Positions 25,766-35,061 are shown, counted from the stretch's first letter. The stretch is DNA of 64,000 nt from JAXGXQ01 sp040772685 (GCA_040772685.1 JAXGXQ010000003.1:62001-126000), one strand, 5' to 3'. The notes: a model not told the origin generated them from the sequence alone. Numbers and translations: made by a program.

Positions 25766-27145
25766 ATGAAGATTTGGAATATTGTAGTTGGATCCAGGTT
25801 TTGTTTTGCTAAACGATTTACAGCGATTCTTGTTGTAGTGTGTTTATTATCAAGCCTGACTGCCTGCAGCCAGCTTGGCAGCAGGTTCAGTGTTTCAGCA
25901 GCAGAACTGGTTGCGGCCCCGACTTATCCCATAGTATCTTTTGAAGGCACTGACAAAACTCTGCAGAAGGACATCGAAGGGGCACATCAGATCAGCGTTG
26001 AAATGAAGAACGCGATCGATATCTTTTCTTACAAAACTGCAGAACCGATCTTAATGAATGCACCAGTAAACAGCTGTTATTCACCGCTTAGCCTTTACTA
26101 TGCTCTGGCTCTTGCCGGGACAGGCGCAAATGGACAAACGCGCGCTGAGTTGTTGACCTTGCTAGGTGAATCAGATACTGGTTTACTGTCGAAAGCGATG
26201 GGTGATCTTTACAGACTGCTTTTTCTGGATAACTCTGTCTCAAAGTTGAAAATCGCTAACTCGCTTTGGCTTGACCATGAGTACCAGGGCAAACCTGTGC
26301 AGTACAAGGATGCGTTTCTGAAGAACGCAACCGAACAGTTCTATGCCTCACTTTTCAAGGTAGACTTTGCTAAACAAAGTGCAGGTGAAGCAATGGCCAA
26401 ATGGATCACCGAGCAGACCAGCGGTACTCTGAAACCGCGTTTCGAGCTGGATCCACTGCAGTTAATGAGCATCCTCAATACGATATATTTTAAGAATGAG
26501 TGGGTTGACCAGTTCAGTTCTGACCAGACCAAACCAGATACATTCCATCTGGCTGATGGCACTGACATAACCTGTGATTTCATGAATATGACAAAAGCCT
26601 CGCAGACTTTCAATAAGGGTCCTGGTTTTACCCGTGCAGCCCTGAATCTGAAGTCAAACAATCAAATGGTCTTTGTATTGCCTGATCAGGGAGTCAGCAT
26701 AGAGGATCTCGTCAGCGGTCCCGACCAGTTACGCGAACTGTTTGAGGAAGGCGAACACCTTAACGGCAAGGTTATCTGGAAAGTTCCAAAGTTTAGTTAC
26801 GGATCCGATTTCAAGCTGATTGAGACGCTGGAGAGCCTCGGCATAAATTCGGCTTTTGAATATAATGCCGACTTCACGAATATCACCGATCACCCGGCTT
26901 TTATTTCTGACATTATCCAGCAAACGCATATCGCCATTGATGAGAAGGGTGTCGAAGCTTCCGCTTTTACCAAGATCGACTATTACGGTATGGCTCCCCC
27001 GACCAGTATGGCAGAAATGATTCTCGACCGACCCTTCCTGTATGCTATCTTCAGTGCCCCGGTCGCAAAGCCAATGGATACAGTGCAGGCTCATTTTGGC
27101 CTACCGCTTTTTATTGGCATCTGCGGCAACCCAGCTGAAACATGA
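25766..27145 (+). CDS. Serpin, secreted lipoprotein
   Basis: Serine protease inhibitor fold exported as a lipoprotein: hydrophobic segment, lipobox SSLTAC, then a spacer and the serpin domain from about residue 80. Recognisable parts are NSCYSPLSLYYALALAGTGA, ANSLWLD, LMSILNTIYFKNEWVDQF and the C-terminal signature MILDRPFLYAIFS. The reactive loop begins DEKGVEASAF. The hinge has G at P15 and small residues at P12-P10 but Phe at P9, so inhibition is possible but not certain. The expected cleavage lies near YYGMAPP. The ribosome binding site GGGAGG precedes the ATG. Bacterial serpins of gut or digester Clostridia are thought to protect cells or cellulosomes from proteases. Confidence 0.92.
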   Translation: MKIWNIVVGSRFCFAKRFTAILVVVCLLSSLTACSQLGSRFSVSAAELVAAPTYPIVSFEGTDKTLQKDIEGAHQISVEMKNAIDIFSYKTAEPILMNAPVNSCYSPLSLYYALALAGTGANGQTRAELLTLLGESDTGLLSKAMGDLYRLLFLDNSVSKLKIANSLWLDHEYQGKPVQYKDAFLKNATEQFYASLFKVDFAKQSAGEAMAKWITEQTSGTLKPRFELDPLQLMSILNTIYFKNEWVDQFSSDQTKPDTFHLADGTDITCDFMNMTKASQTFNKGPGFTRAALNLKSNNQMVFVLPDQGVSIEDLVSGPDQLRELFEEGEHLNGKVIWKVPKFSYGSDFKLIETLESLGINSAFEYNADFTNITDHPAFISDIIQQTHIAIDEKGVEASAFTKIDYYGMAPPTSMAEMILDRPFLYAIFSAPVAKPMDTVQAHFGLPLFIGICGNPAET

Positions 27146-27184
27146 ATCTGAAACAGGAATCTGATTGCTAAAAGGTAAGATTAA

Positions 27185-27934
27185 ATGACCATAAAATTTG
27201 ATCCGAATAATGAAATTATTAAAATCTGCATGAACGGACTCAACTTGGAAGAGAGTGGAAAGATTAAAGAAGCTGCTGCGATATTCCATGAAGCATGGAA
27301 AAAAGCAACAGACGACTTTGAAAAATTCATTGCAGCTTTTCATTTCGCCCGGATACAAAAAAATATAAATGTTAAATTGAAATGGCTTGAAACATCTTTG
27401 GAGTGCGCATTAAATATAAACGATGATAATGTCAAAAGTGCTTACTCAACTATATATTTAAACATTGCCAAATGTTATGAAGAGTTGAATGATTTTGAAA
27501 ATGCAAAAAGAAATTATGAATTATCAAATTCATTTAAAGGTGCACCAACTGACAGGGGACCCTTTTATCATGGGACAAAGGCAGATTTGCAGATTGGCGA
27601 TTTGCTTAAGCCGGGAGAAACCTCAAATTATAAAACCGAGCTAAAAATGAACCATATTTATTTTACAGCTAACGCCAATGGTGCAGGTCTTGCTGCTGCA
27701 TTAGCAAAAGGAGATGGCAGAGAACGCGTTTATATTGTCGAACCAACGGGTGAGTTTGAAAACGACCCTAATGTTACTGACAAGAAATTTCCAGGTAACT
27801 TAACACGTTCTTATCGCTCAAAAGAGCCTTTAAGGATTATTGGTGAAGAAACAGACTGGGGAAAATTGACTCCTTCACAGAAACGTGAATGGAACGAGAA
27901 ATTAACCAGTAACAAAGGAGAAATTATTAACTGA
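27185..27934 (+). CDS. arr: TPR-like domain fused to rifampin ADP-ribosyltransferase (Arr)
   Basis: Residues 1-120 form paired helices of tetratricopeptide type (IKEAAAIFHEAWKKATDDFE; NIAKCYEELNDFENAKRNYE). Residues 125-249 are an Arr domain: GPFYHGTKADLQIGDLLKPG, MNHIYFTA, RVYIVEPTGEFENDPNVTDK, then KFPGNLTRSYRSKEP and TDWG. His129 in YHGT and Tyr159 in HIYFTA match the NAD-binding residues of mycobacterial Arr. Arr inactivates rifamycins by ADP-ribosylating their C23 hydroxyl. Stand-alone Arr is about 140 residues, so the N-terminal half is an addition. Local AT content is higher than in neighbours, suggesting transfer. It is likely monocistronic. Confidence 0.9.
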   Translation: MTIKFDPNNEIIKICMNGLNLEESGKIKEAAAIFHEAWKKATDDFEKFIAAFHFARIQKNINVKLKWLETSLECALNINDDNVKSAYSTIYLNIAKCYEELNDFENAKRNYELSNSFKGAPTDRGPFYHGTKADLQIGDLLKPGETSNYKTELKMNHIYFTANANGAGLAAALAKGDGRERVYIVEPTGEFENDPNVTDKKFPGNLTRSYRSKEPLRIIGEETDWGKLTPSQKREWNEKLTSNKGEIIN

Positions 27935-28005
27935 CTATATTTATTAAAGCCATTAAAAAACAAGGAGTTTATGCTTTTAATTTTTTATGAAGGTGAAAAA
28001 ATAAC

Positions 28006-28578
28006 ATGAACCACAAAGGCACAAAGCTTATAACAACTGAACGGCTCATACTCCGGCGGTTTACACTGGAAGACGCTGAAGCGGCGTTTCGAAATTGGAC
28101 GAGCGACACAAGAGTCACTGAATTTTTGAGGTGGCCGACTCATGAAAATATCACCGTAACCCGGCGTGTCATAGAGGACTGGGTCGACAGTTACCAAAAG
28201 CCCGACTTCTATCAATGGGCAATTGAATTTAAAGCACTGGAGGAACCAATTGGAACCATCAGTGTTGTTGATATGAATGAAAACCTGAATATTGTCCACA
28301 TCGGTTATTGTATTGGAAGCAGATGGTGGCATCAGGGCCTGACATCAGAGGCATTCAAGGCAATAATTCCCTATCTGTTCGAGGAAGTCGAAGTAAACAG
28401 GATCGAGTCCCAGCATGATCCAAATAACCCGTATTCAGGAAACGTAATGGAAAAATGCGGTCTACAGAAAGAAGGCGTTATGCGTCAGGCAGATTTCAGC
28501 AACAAAGGTATTGTTGATGCCTGTATGCATAGCTTGCTGAAAGAAGAATGGGCTGTTATAAAGAAAGGTTCTCATTGA
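28006..28578 (+). CDS. GNAT N-acetyltransferase, RimJ/RimL type
   Basis: Cytoplasmic acetyl-CoA transferase. It opens with the RimJ/L-type ERLILRRFTLEDAEAAFRNW and contains IGYCIGSRWWHQGLTSEAFK, the acetyl-CoA pyrophosphate-binding strand-helix, and NPYSGNVMEKCGL, the usual NxxSxxxxEKxGF motif. The length of 190 residues is typical. The substrate (a ribosomal protein N-terminus, an antibiotic or a metabolite) cannot be told. It follows arr at a short distance but has its own ribosome binding site (GAAGGTG) and may be separate cargo. Confidence 0.9.
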   Translation: MNHKGTKLITTERLILRRFTLEDAEAAFRNWTSDTRVTEFLRWPTHENITVTRRVIEDWVDSYQKPDFYQWAIEFKALEEPIGTISVVDMNENLNIVHIGYCIGSRWWHQGLTSEAFKAIIPYLFEEVEVNRIESQHDPNNPYSGNVMEKCGLQKEGVMRQADFSNKGIVDACMHSLLKEEWAVIKKGSH

Positions 28579-28631
28579 AATTCGCTTGTTTCTGTCAAGC
28601 ACGGGTGTCATAAAAAAAGCAGGTGGTTTAT

Positions 28632-29327
28632 ATGCGTAGGAATATTACAATCATGATTTTACTTTTTGCGATCCTGACCACTACAGTCGGCTGTGTTATG
28701 CCAGGACAAACAACGCAACCTGGCTCACAAACGACCTCAGGGCAGTCCGGCTCTCAACATACTACGCCACAACCATTGCCGAACCACCCCTCGTTCGTGG
28801 CACAATATATTCGCACCGATGGTTACCATAGCGACAAGCAATATCCGATTATTACCATAATCCGCGATCCAGCCGAGTTGTCGGCTTATTATGAGAACAA
28901 CAAGGATCTATATGATCTTGAGCGCCGATCAAGTCCAGCGTCCGATTCGACCTTTGGATTTTTGAATGCGATCGATAAATACAATGACGATTATTTCAAT
29001 AAAAACGTACTCATACTGATTCTGGTTCAGGAAAGCAGTGGCTCCAATCGGCATCAAGTAAACTCCATCACCAAGAATGATACCGAGCTGGATATTCAGA
29101 TCAATCGCCTGGTACCGGAAATTGGCACAGCAGATATGGCCCAATGGCATATTTTAATAGAGCTAAAAGCCAGCGATCTTGGTCAGGCTACGATTCGAAT
29201 TACCTTTGACAAAAAATCTATCCAACGGAACCGGATAGAGCTGGTTTCGCATGATATCACTTATCCGCTCATTGAGCATTGGGTATTTTCTGTTGCGAAT
29301 GGTGTTAGCGCTGACAAAACGAAATAA
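28632..29327 (+). CDS. Hypothetical lipoprotein
   Basis: Signal peptide with lipobox TVGC, a Thr/Gln/Ser-rich linker (QTTQPGSQTTSGQSG) and a globular domain of about 170 residues that I do not recognise. That domain has a DPAELSAYYENNKDLYDL segment and the strand ILILVQESSGSNRHQV. Similar layouts occur in clostridial surface lipoproteins of unknown role. I choose ATG 28632 because AGGTGG precedes it; the GTG at 28623 lies in that ribosome binding site. It lies upstream of a broken coiled-coil gene. Confidence 0.75.
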   Translation: MRRNITIMILLFAILTTTVGCVMPGQTTQPGSQTTSGQSGSQHTTPQPLPNHPSFVAQYIRTDGYHSDKQYPIITIIRDPAELSAYYENNKDLYDLERRSSPASDSTFGFLNAIDKYNDDYFNKNVLILILVQESSGSNRHQVNSITKNDTELDIQINRLVPEIGTADMAQWHILIELKASDLGQATIRITFDKKSIQRNRIELVSHDITYPLIEHWVFSVANGVSADKTK

Positions 29328-29338
29328 CCACTCTTAAG

Positions 29339-30100
29339 AACGCTACAAAAAGCGAAGAGCAGCAACAACTAGAGCAAGAAGTTGCAGTTCTTCAGGAACA
29401 GATTTCTTCTCTGCAGAGCAAGTTGGAAGAATCGCGACGCGAATTACTGCTGTTGCAGAACTCTCAAAGCAGCGAAGAGATCACTAAATTGAGAAAAGAA
29501 ATTAGCAATCTAGAGATGCAGGTCTCAACGTTGCAAAATACAATGAATAGACTCAAAAGTGACCTCAATACGTTTTACGCCAAAAACCAAATAATGGTTG
29601 GATATATTGAACATGTTAAAATTGGCGGTACTGAATTAGTCGGTGACATAACAGTTGCTGACCCTGTTGCTTTTTGATTCATTGATGCAGCCAAGTTTAC
29701 TAAACACCGATGTTGACCTTTCTTTTACGGTATACAATTACGATCCTGATGCTAAAGAAAGTTTTAAGTGCTTTCACACCAATTCAGATATATTGCATGG
29801 TAGCATTCAAAAACAAGGGCAAGAGTATGTCATGCAGATAGATAGCGACCCTTGGACGGTACCTTCTATTTCAAAAAGTTATACTTTCACTTTGGGAGTC
29901 GTGCCAAAACCCCAACTTCAGACCATATATAAGGCAAATTCCGTCAAAGAACAGCTAGTCCAGCAGTGGGAAAATATAGCTGAAACAACGTCAGTTTGGC
30001 AGCCCGTTCAAGTTCAGAATTATAACTTCTATTGCTTTGTCGTTCCTTGCGTTGTTTGCACGGGTGATTCACCTGTGGTCATTTTGCTTTCTGACACAGT
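29339..30100 (+). pseudogene. Broken coiled-coil secreted protein
   Basis: Frame 2 from about 29339 reads a strong heptad coiled coil (LEQEVAVLQEQISSLQSKLE, then ITKLRKEISNLEMQVSTLQ) with no start codon or signal peptide. At a run of five T near 29672 the register changes and frame 3 carries on with DSLMQPSLLNTDVDLSFTVY, a beta-rich domain, which fades out at about 30060 where the opposite-strand anti-sigma gene begins. So both ends are lost and there is one frameshift. The parent was probably an extracytoplasmic protein. Confidence 0.5.
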
Positions 30101-31093
30101 TGTTACGACAGGAGAATTCAGGCCAATACTTTTTTCGAGCGTACCGTTTGCCAGCACATAATCCTTGAAAGCTAAGACAGCATCTTCGCCGATGTAGAAG
30201 GACTGCAACGACCAGAGAATATTGGTGGTCAAATAACCATTATCAAACAGGACGATACCAATATTTTTTTGACCGGCAGGCGGATAATCAATGCTGATGC
30301 TCATAACTTCCCAGCCGAGCTTGGCGCGGGTTGCTTCACCTTCATTGACGATATCTGTTTGAGCCAGTAGCTGCTTCCAGATGACAGCAGGGTCTGGCAG
30401 TTTATAATATTCATAGCGGAGTAATTCTTTGTTGACGTCGCCGTGCCAGACGGAGTGTTGGAATATATTATTGATTTGCAAGTGCTTCGGCAAATTCAAG
30501 CTATTGATCAGATCCCCCAGTGTTGCGAATGAATAAGTCGAATTGAAGAACCCATAATAACCGTTAAATCCTTCATAGCGCACAGCCACAACAGCGTCCG
30601 GATCAATGTCTATTAGCCGGAAAAAGGCCGCGTTTATCTCATATGTTTTATCTGTATAGGGATCTTGACCACTCAATTTAAAATCACCTAATTTTGTTTC
30701 AATCAGATTCTCGTCCAGTTCGTGAATGCTGCTCTGGTATTCAATTCCATTGATCACAGCTCCGCCGGTGTACTTTTCAAACACTTCCAGTTCCTCCCAC
30801 TTCGGCGCCACAACGGTCATTCCGGTTGTTGTCTCCACCGGCCTGGTTATCGTTGTTTGAGTCGGGATAAGAGCCGGGCTAAGCTTGCTCCAGATAAATG
30901 TGATAGTTATCACCAGTATTACCGCAGCAGCAACCGCAACTGTTTTATGCCAGATGGGGCGAACCGTCGGATACTTTGTCTTTTGTAAGCTTGCGTGATC
31001 AGGGCTGTCGGCAGTATCAGGATTGGTAGCTGCTTCCGCCAGCTTATCATCTTCGATCAGGCTGATCATTTTTTTAAGTTCTTCACGATTCAT
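30029..31093 (-). CDS. Membrane anti-sigma factor-like protein
   Basis: Residues 1-45 form a short cytoplasmic N-terminus (MNREELKKMISLIEDDKLAE), one membrane helix follows (about 50-68, TVAVAAAVILVITITFIW), then an extracytoplasmic domain of about 280 residues and a Thr/Ser-rich tail. It starts 3 bases after the stop of the ECF sigma gene, the usual arrangement for a regulator that holds its sigma factor at the membrane. No known outer domain was recognised. The Thr-rich C-terminus may extend over DNA of the opposite broken gene. Confidence 0.75.
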   Translation of the reverse strand: MNREELKKMISLIEDDKLAEAATNPDTADSPDHASLQKTKYPTVRPIWHKTVAVAAAVILVITITFIWSKLSPALIPTQTTITRPVETTTGMTVVAPKWEELEVFEKYTGGAVINGIEYQSSIHELDENLIETKLGDFKLSGQDPYTDKTYEINAAFFRLIDIDPDAVVAVRYEGFNGYYGFFNSTYSFATLGDLINSLNLPKHLQINNIFQHSVWHGDVNKELLRYEYYKLPDPAVIWKQLLAQTDIVNEGEATRAKLGWEVMSISIDYPPAGQKNIGIVLFDNGYLTTNILWSLQSFYIGEDAVLAFKDYVLANGTLEKSIGLNSPVVTTVSESKMTTGESPVQTTQGTTKQ

Positions 31094-31096
31094 TTT

Positions 31097-31648
31097 TTAG
31101 AGCCCTTCTTCCTCAATCCAGGCACGTAATTTGTTTCTTGTGCGGAACAGTATTGATTCCACCTTGCTTTTGCTCAGACGGTAACGCAGCATGATGTCTT
31201 TGATTGAATCAAAGTACCAGTAACGACAAACAAACACCTGTCTGGCTTCTCTGTCCAGTGAATCCAGAAAACAGTTTATACAGTCCGCTAACCGGTCATC
31301 AGAATATTCCTGGCCAACAGAATCACGGTCAGCAAGGCAAGCCTCCAACTCATCAAAGGATACAGCGACAGCAGGATTGCGTTTGGCGGCATGGATCTGC
31401 TGATATTTCTTGAGAGCAAGATTACGGGAAATGCGGCACAAGTAAGCTGCCAGAACACGCGGTCTTGCCGGTGGTATGGCATTCCAGGCGCCCAGATAAG
31501 TGTCGTTCACGCATTCCTCGGCATCTGCCGAATTATGCAGAATATTGTTGGCGATCTGGTGAAACAATTTGCCGTACTTCAGCTCCGTTTCCCTGATTGC
31601 CTGTTCTGACCGCTCCCAGTACAGCTCGATTATCGCATTATCTTCCAC
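31097..31648 (-). CDS. ECF-type RNA polymerase sigma factor
   Basis: Alternative sigma factor with region 2 (YGKLFHQIANNILHNSADAE followed by ECVNDTYLGAWNAIPPARP) and region 4 (VFVCRYWYFDSIKDIMLRYR; SKSKVESILFRTRNKLRAWI). I choose GTG 31648 because AAAGGAG lies 8-9 bases upstream, which gives a start VEDNAIIELYWERSEQAI as in clostridial relatives. The ATG at 31681 lies before the ribosome binding site. Paired with the anti-sigma gene. It probably drives its own operon, but a promoter motif could not be assigned. Confidence 0.9.
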   Translation of the reverse strand: MEDNAIIELYWERSEQAIRETELKYGKLFHQIANNILHNSADAEECVNDTYLGAWNAIPPARPRVLAAYLCRISRNLALKKYQQIHAAKRNPAVAVSFDELEACLADRDSVGQEYSDDRLADCINCFLDSLDREARQVFVCRYWYFDSIKDIMLRYRLSKSKVESILFRTRNKLRAWIEEEGL

Positions 31649-31856
31649 GAGTCTGTCTCCTTTGAACTTTAAGCCCTTCATCTATTATGTACGGAAATGA
31701 AGTGTTTTGCTTGTAAAGAAAAAATATTTCAGATTTGGATTTTGCTGACACAGTTCTCACAATTTCATCAAATATCAGGAGTAGAATCTGGCTATCAGAG
31801 AACCTTTCCGCTAACCAGGTTGGTTGGCATTCTCTCACAAAAACGGAGGATACCAG

Positions 31857-32774
31857 ATGAACGCGCCAGAAACACCCAGCAAGTCCGAACCGGTTATTCG
31901 CCCAAAAGACCGGAAAAGCTTATCCAGCAGAAAATTTCCAGTTCGCCTGGCAGTCCAGATCTTCTTCTTTGGTCTGATTGGCTTGATCGCTGTCAATCAC
32001 AGTCTTTCAGAAAACGGCGGTGGCATCCCGTTCCTCTCTAGCGCCTCGCTTCATGCTATCTGCCCATTTGGCGGTGTCGAAACAACTTATCAGCTGCTCA
32101 GCCTGGGTACGTATGTCCAGAAGGTTCATGCCGGCTCGGTCGTCCTGATGGCCATCGTGTTTTTTCTGGCGATTCTGTTCGGGCCTGTTTTCTGCGGCTG
32201 GGTATGTCCGCTTGGCTCATTTCAGGAATGGGTCGGCAAACTCGGTCGTAAGCTGCTCGGACGTCGTTTTGGCCGAATCATACCGGCTCGGCTTGACCGC
32301 GCATTACGCTGGTTCCGACTTCCCTTTTTGGTTTGGGTGGTGTACGTGACTGCCCGCTCTGGTACTTTGCTGTTCGCAAACCTCGACCCCTATCATGCCC
32401 TGTTCAATTTCTGGACATCTGAAGTCGCTCCAGTTTCGCTGATCGTCCTTGGAGTAACCGCTGCCCTCTCACTGGTTGTCGCTCGGCCCTGGTGCCGCTA
32501 TGCCTGCCCCTATGGCGCCTTGCTCGGCTTGTTCAATAAAGTGCGTATCTTCAAGATCCGCCGCCAGGCATCCACTTGCATCAACTGCAGCCGCTGTGAC
32601 AGAGCCTGTCCCATGGATCTCGATATCTCCCACCAAAGCACAGTCACATCAATGCATTGCATCAGCTGTTATGAGTGCACATCCGAACGCGCCTGCCCGG
32701 TTCCCGATACGGTCACCATGCAGGTCGGTCAGCCGAAGGCGTCAATCCAGTCACATAAGGAGGTTGTCCAGTGA
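31857..32774 (+). CDS. Membrane polyferredoxin, NapH/NosR/YccM type
   Basis: Membrane electron carrier with about five helices. Cys-Pro motifs at the membrane face are FCGWVCPLGSFQEW and CRYACPYGALLG, with CPFGG earlier. Two [4Fe-4S] ferredoxin motifs follow at the C-terminus: CINCSRCDRACP and CISCYECTSERACP. NapH-type proteins pass electrons between quinol or flavoproteins and periplasmic or membrane partners. I choose ATG 31857 (ACGGAGG upstream). The stop overlaps the next start by 4 bases (GTGA), so the two products probably work together. Confidence 0.9.
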   Translation: MNAPETPSKSEPVIRPKDRKSLSSRKFPVRLAVQIFFFGLIGLIAVNHSLSENGGGIPFLSSASLHAICPFGGVETTYQLLSLGTYVQKVHAGSVVLMAIVFFLAILFGPVFCGWVCPLGSFQEWVGKLGRKLLGRRFGRIIPARLDRALRWFRLPFLVWVVYVTARSGTLLFANLDPYHALFNFWTSEVAPVSLIVLGVTAALSLVVARPWCRYACPYGALLGLFNKVRIFKIRRQASTCINCSRCDRACPMDLDISHQSTVTSMHCISCYECTSERACPVPDTVTMQVGQPKASIQSHKEVVQ

Positions 32775-33541
32775 AGATTAAAACAACAGCAATGGCCATG
32801 ATCCTATTCCTGGTCATCTTCGGTGGCATTGGCACTGCCGCCGCGCTCGGCGCCTGGTCGACGAGCTCGCAAAAGCAGCCCGCTACCTTCAAGGAAGGTG
32901 AATACGCCGGTCAGAACAATCCGGCCGACATCCGCGGCTCCTATACATTTACGGACATCAGTAATTCTTTCGAAGTCGACTCGAGCGTATTGCTGGCCGC
33001 CTTCGGCTTTGAGGTTGATAAGGATCCCGTCCAGACGAAGGCAAAAGATCTGGAAGCCCGTTATGCCGGACTGGAACAGGAAATCGGCACCGGATCAGTG
33101 CGGCTGTTTGTCGCTCTCTACAAAAACCTGCCGGCCGATCTGGATGGAACCTACCTCCCCACGGCGGCGGTTCAGCTGATTTTGGAAGCCAATCCGAGCT
33201 TGAGCACGGAGCAGAAAGACTACCTCGCGAGCTATCAGATTGAACTTGCACCAGCCGCGGCTTCGACATTGGCTTCTACCCCTAATGAGTCGAATACAAC
33301 TCAGGCGACCACTGTTCAGTCGGAAACCGCTCAGGTGACAGCTGCAACAGAACCACTCGTTAACGGCACAGCCACATTCCAGCAAGTACTAGATGCTGGT
33401 ATCACCCAGGCCCAAATAGAGCAGGTTCTTGGCGCACCTATGCCGCTGACGAACCAGTCAGTGCGCGACTATTGCACAAGCAAAGGTATTTCTTTTTCAA
33501 CCGTTAAGAACGCACTCAACGCCTTGGTGCCCGAAAAATAA
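32771..33541 (+). CDS. Membrane-anchored partner of the polyferredoxin
   Basis: GTG start overlapping the polyferredoxin stop, with AAGGAGG 8 bases before. One N-terminal membrane segment (AMAMILFLVIFGGIGTAAAL) is followed by an extracytoplasmic part. Two similar helical modules are visible: ADIRGSYTFTDISNSFEVDS with LLAAFGF, and TFQQVLDAGITQAQIEQVLG with VRDYCTSKGISFSTVKNAL, separated by a Thr/Ala/Ser linker. Such helix-hairpin modules recur next to clostridial polyferredoxins. No redox motif except a single Cys was seen. The role is unknown, presumably docking or scaffolding. Confidence 0.65.
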   Translation: MKIKTTAMAMILFLVIFGGIGTAAALGAWSTSSQKQPATFKEGEYAGQNNPADIRGSYTFTDISNSFEVDSSVLLAAFGFEVDKDPVQTKAKDLEARYAGLEQEIGTGSVRLFVALYKNLPADLDGTYLPTAAVQLILEANPSLSTEQKDYLASYQIELAPAAASTLASTPNESNTTQATTVQSETAQVTAATEPLVNGTATFQQVLDAGITQAQIEQVLGAPMPLTNQSVRDYCTSKGISFSTVKNALNALVPEK

Positions 33542-33582
33542 CGAAACCAACTCAGCCAAGCGATTAATTTGCAGGCGGTCGC

Positions 33583-35022
33583 TCAGATCAGGAAGAATGA
33601 CACGAGAATCATTGCTGCCATGCCGGCCATTACCGGAATAAGGTTCTTGCGCGCCAGGTCAGACGCTTTGACGCCGCAGATGGCTGCGACAGGGATGACG
33701 CCCCAGGGGATAACGGTGCCGCCGCCTACCCAGACGGTGACGATCTGACCGAGGGCTGCGATGTATTTAACGTTAGCTCCGGAAGCGAGCGAGAAAGTCT
33801 GCGCCAATGAACCCAGCAGCGGCAGGCCGGAGAAACCGGAGCCATCGAGGCCTGTGATAACGCCAATCGCAGTCTGCATAAGCGCGATCGGGATTTTGGT
33901 CATCGGGATAATGTTGGAGAGATATAGACCCAGGTCCGTGAGAATATCGGGAGCGCCCGGGCCAAGCATTTTTTCTGCCATCTGGCCGCTGCCCATAAAG
34001 AAGAAACCGGCGATCACGATTACCGGAGCAAAAATCTTGATTGCGAAGATAAACCCATCCTTGAACTGGTCAGTAATCTGGTCCAGCGATTCCTGCATGT
34101 CGCCCTTGCCGATCAGGATAATCGTCATGATCAAGACAGCGGTTCCGCCAACCAGGGCAGTCGCGTCGCCGCCGACAATTTTGAACATGACCATCAGGAT
34201 GACATCAACTATAAATGCCAATGGTGTGAAAACCGCGATGAAGCGGGCGAATCCCGGCCGACGGCAGGTAATGTCACAAGGAACCGTATTAGGCACCGTG
34301 TGCCCGGCATCAGGCGGATACCCGTTGCCGTTGCCGTTGCCATTGCCATTGCCGGCGCCACCTGCCAGTTCAAGAGCAGGCGTCTGCTTCATGTCTTTCA
34401 GGAACAGAATAAAGGCTACGCTGATGGTAACCACCGACATTACCAGCCAGAGAGGAATACTGGCTTGCATGACTTCAGTCGTAGGAATTCCGGCGGCCTT
34501 TGCAGTGATAGAAGGCGCGCCCTGGATAAAGAAGTCGCTTGAAAGGCCGATGCCGTGGCCAAAGAGGTTCATCGAAACAGCAGCCCAGATGGCTGGAAGA
34601 CCAGCCTTGATCGCGACTGGCAGCAAAATAGCGCCCACAAGGGCGACAGCCGGCGACGGCCAGATAAACCAGGAGGCGATCAGCATTACACTGCCAATTA
34701 CGAAGAAGGCGACCTTACGCGTCTTGATTACCCGTGCCAGCGGCTGGATCATTATCGCGTCAGCACCAATGCAGGCCAGAGCCTTCGACATTGAGACAAC
34801 CAGGGCAATAACAACGATGATGCCGAGGAACTCTGTCGCCGAAATGACCAGTGAATTATAAATGATCTGGATTGTCTTGATCAGGTTGCCGCTATAGACA
34901 AGACCCATCATGAAAATACCGAGCACACACGGCAGGACAATCTCTTTTTTCATCAAAAGAACAACGATGATCAGGATTGTCATAACTATATAGACGAAAT
35001 GCAAAGGTCCTAAGGTAATCAT
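33583..35022 (-). CDS. Multi-helix permease, organic-acid/ion-transporter type
   Basis: 479 residues, about twelve hydrophobic segments in two halves, with conserved-looking loops FGHGIGLSSDFFIQGAPSIT and GLDGSGFSGLPLLGSLAQTF, as in the ion-transporter superfamily (citrate/C4-dicarboxylate/gluconate-like permeases). The two halves are joined by a cytoplasmic linker holding a Gly-Asn repeat (GNGNGNGNGNG). It follows the FAD oxidoreductase gene by about 40 bases on the same strand. The substrate is unknown, presumably an organic acid handled by the partner enzyme. Confidence 0.75.
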   Translation of the reverse strand: MITLGPLHFVYIVMTILIIVVLLMKKEIVLPCVLGIFMMGLVYSGNLIKTIQIIYNSLVISATEFLGIIVVIALVVSMSKALACIGADAIMIQPLARVIKTRKVAFFVIGSVMLIASWFIWPSPAVALVGAILLPVAIKAGLPAIWAAVSMNLFGHGIGLSSDFFIQGAPSITAKAAGIPTTEVMQASIPLWLVMSVVTISVAFILFLKDMKQTPALELAGGAGNGNGNGNGNGYPPDAGHTVPNTVPCDITCRRPGFARFIAVFTPLAFIVDVILMVMFKIVGGDATALVGGTAVLIMTIILIGKGDMQESLDQITDQFKDGFIFAIKIFAPVIVIAGFFFMGSGQMAEKMLGPGAPDILTDLGLYLSNIIPMTKIPIALMQTAIGVITGLDGSGFSGLPLLGSLAQTFSLASGANVKYIAALGQIVTVWVGGGTVIPWGVIPVAAICGVKASDLARKNLIPVMAGMAAMILVSFFLI

Positions 35023-35061
35023 ACTTTTAACTCATCCAATCTAAAGAAATGAACAACCGGT

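Noticed and set aside
33761..34861. Plus-strand open frame of 366 codons
   Set aside because: It is antisense to the multi-helix permease; its composition (Pro/Arg/Ile-rich) reflects the reverse complement of membrane codons.
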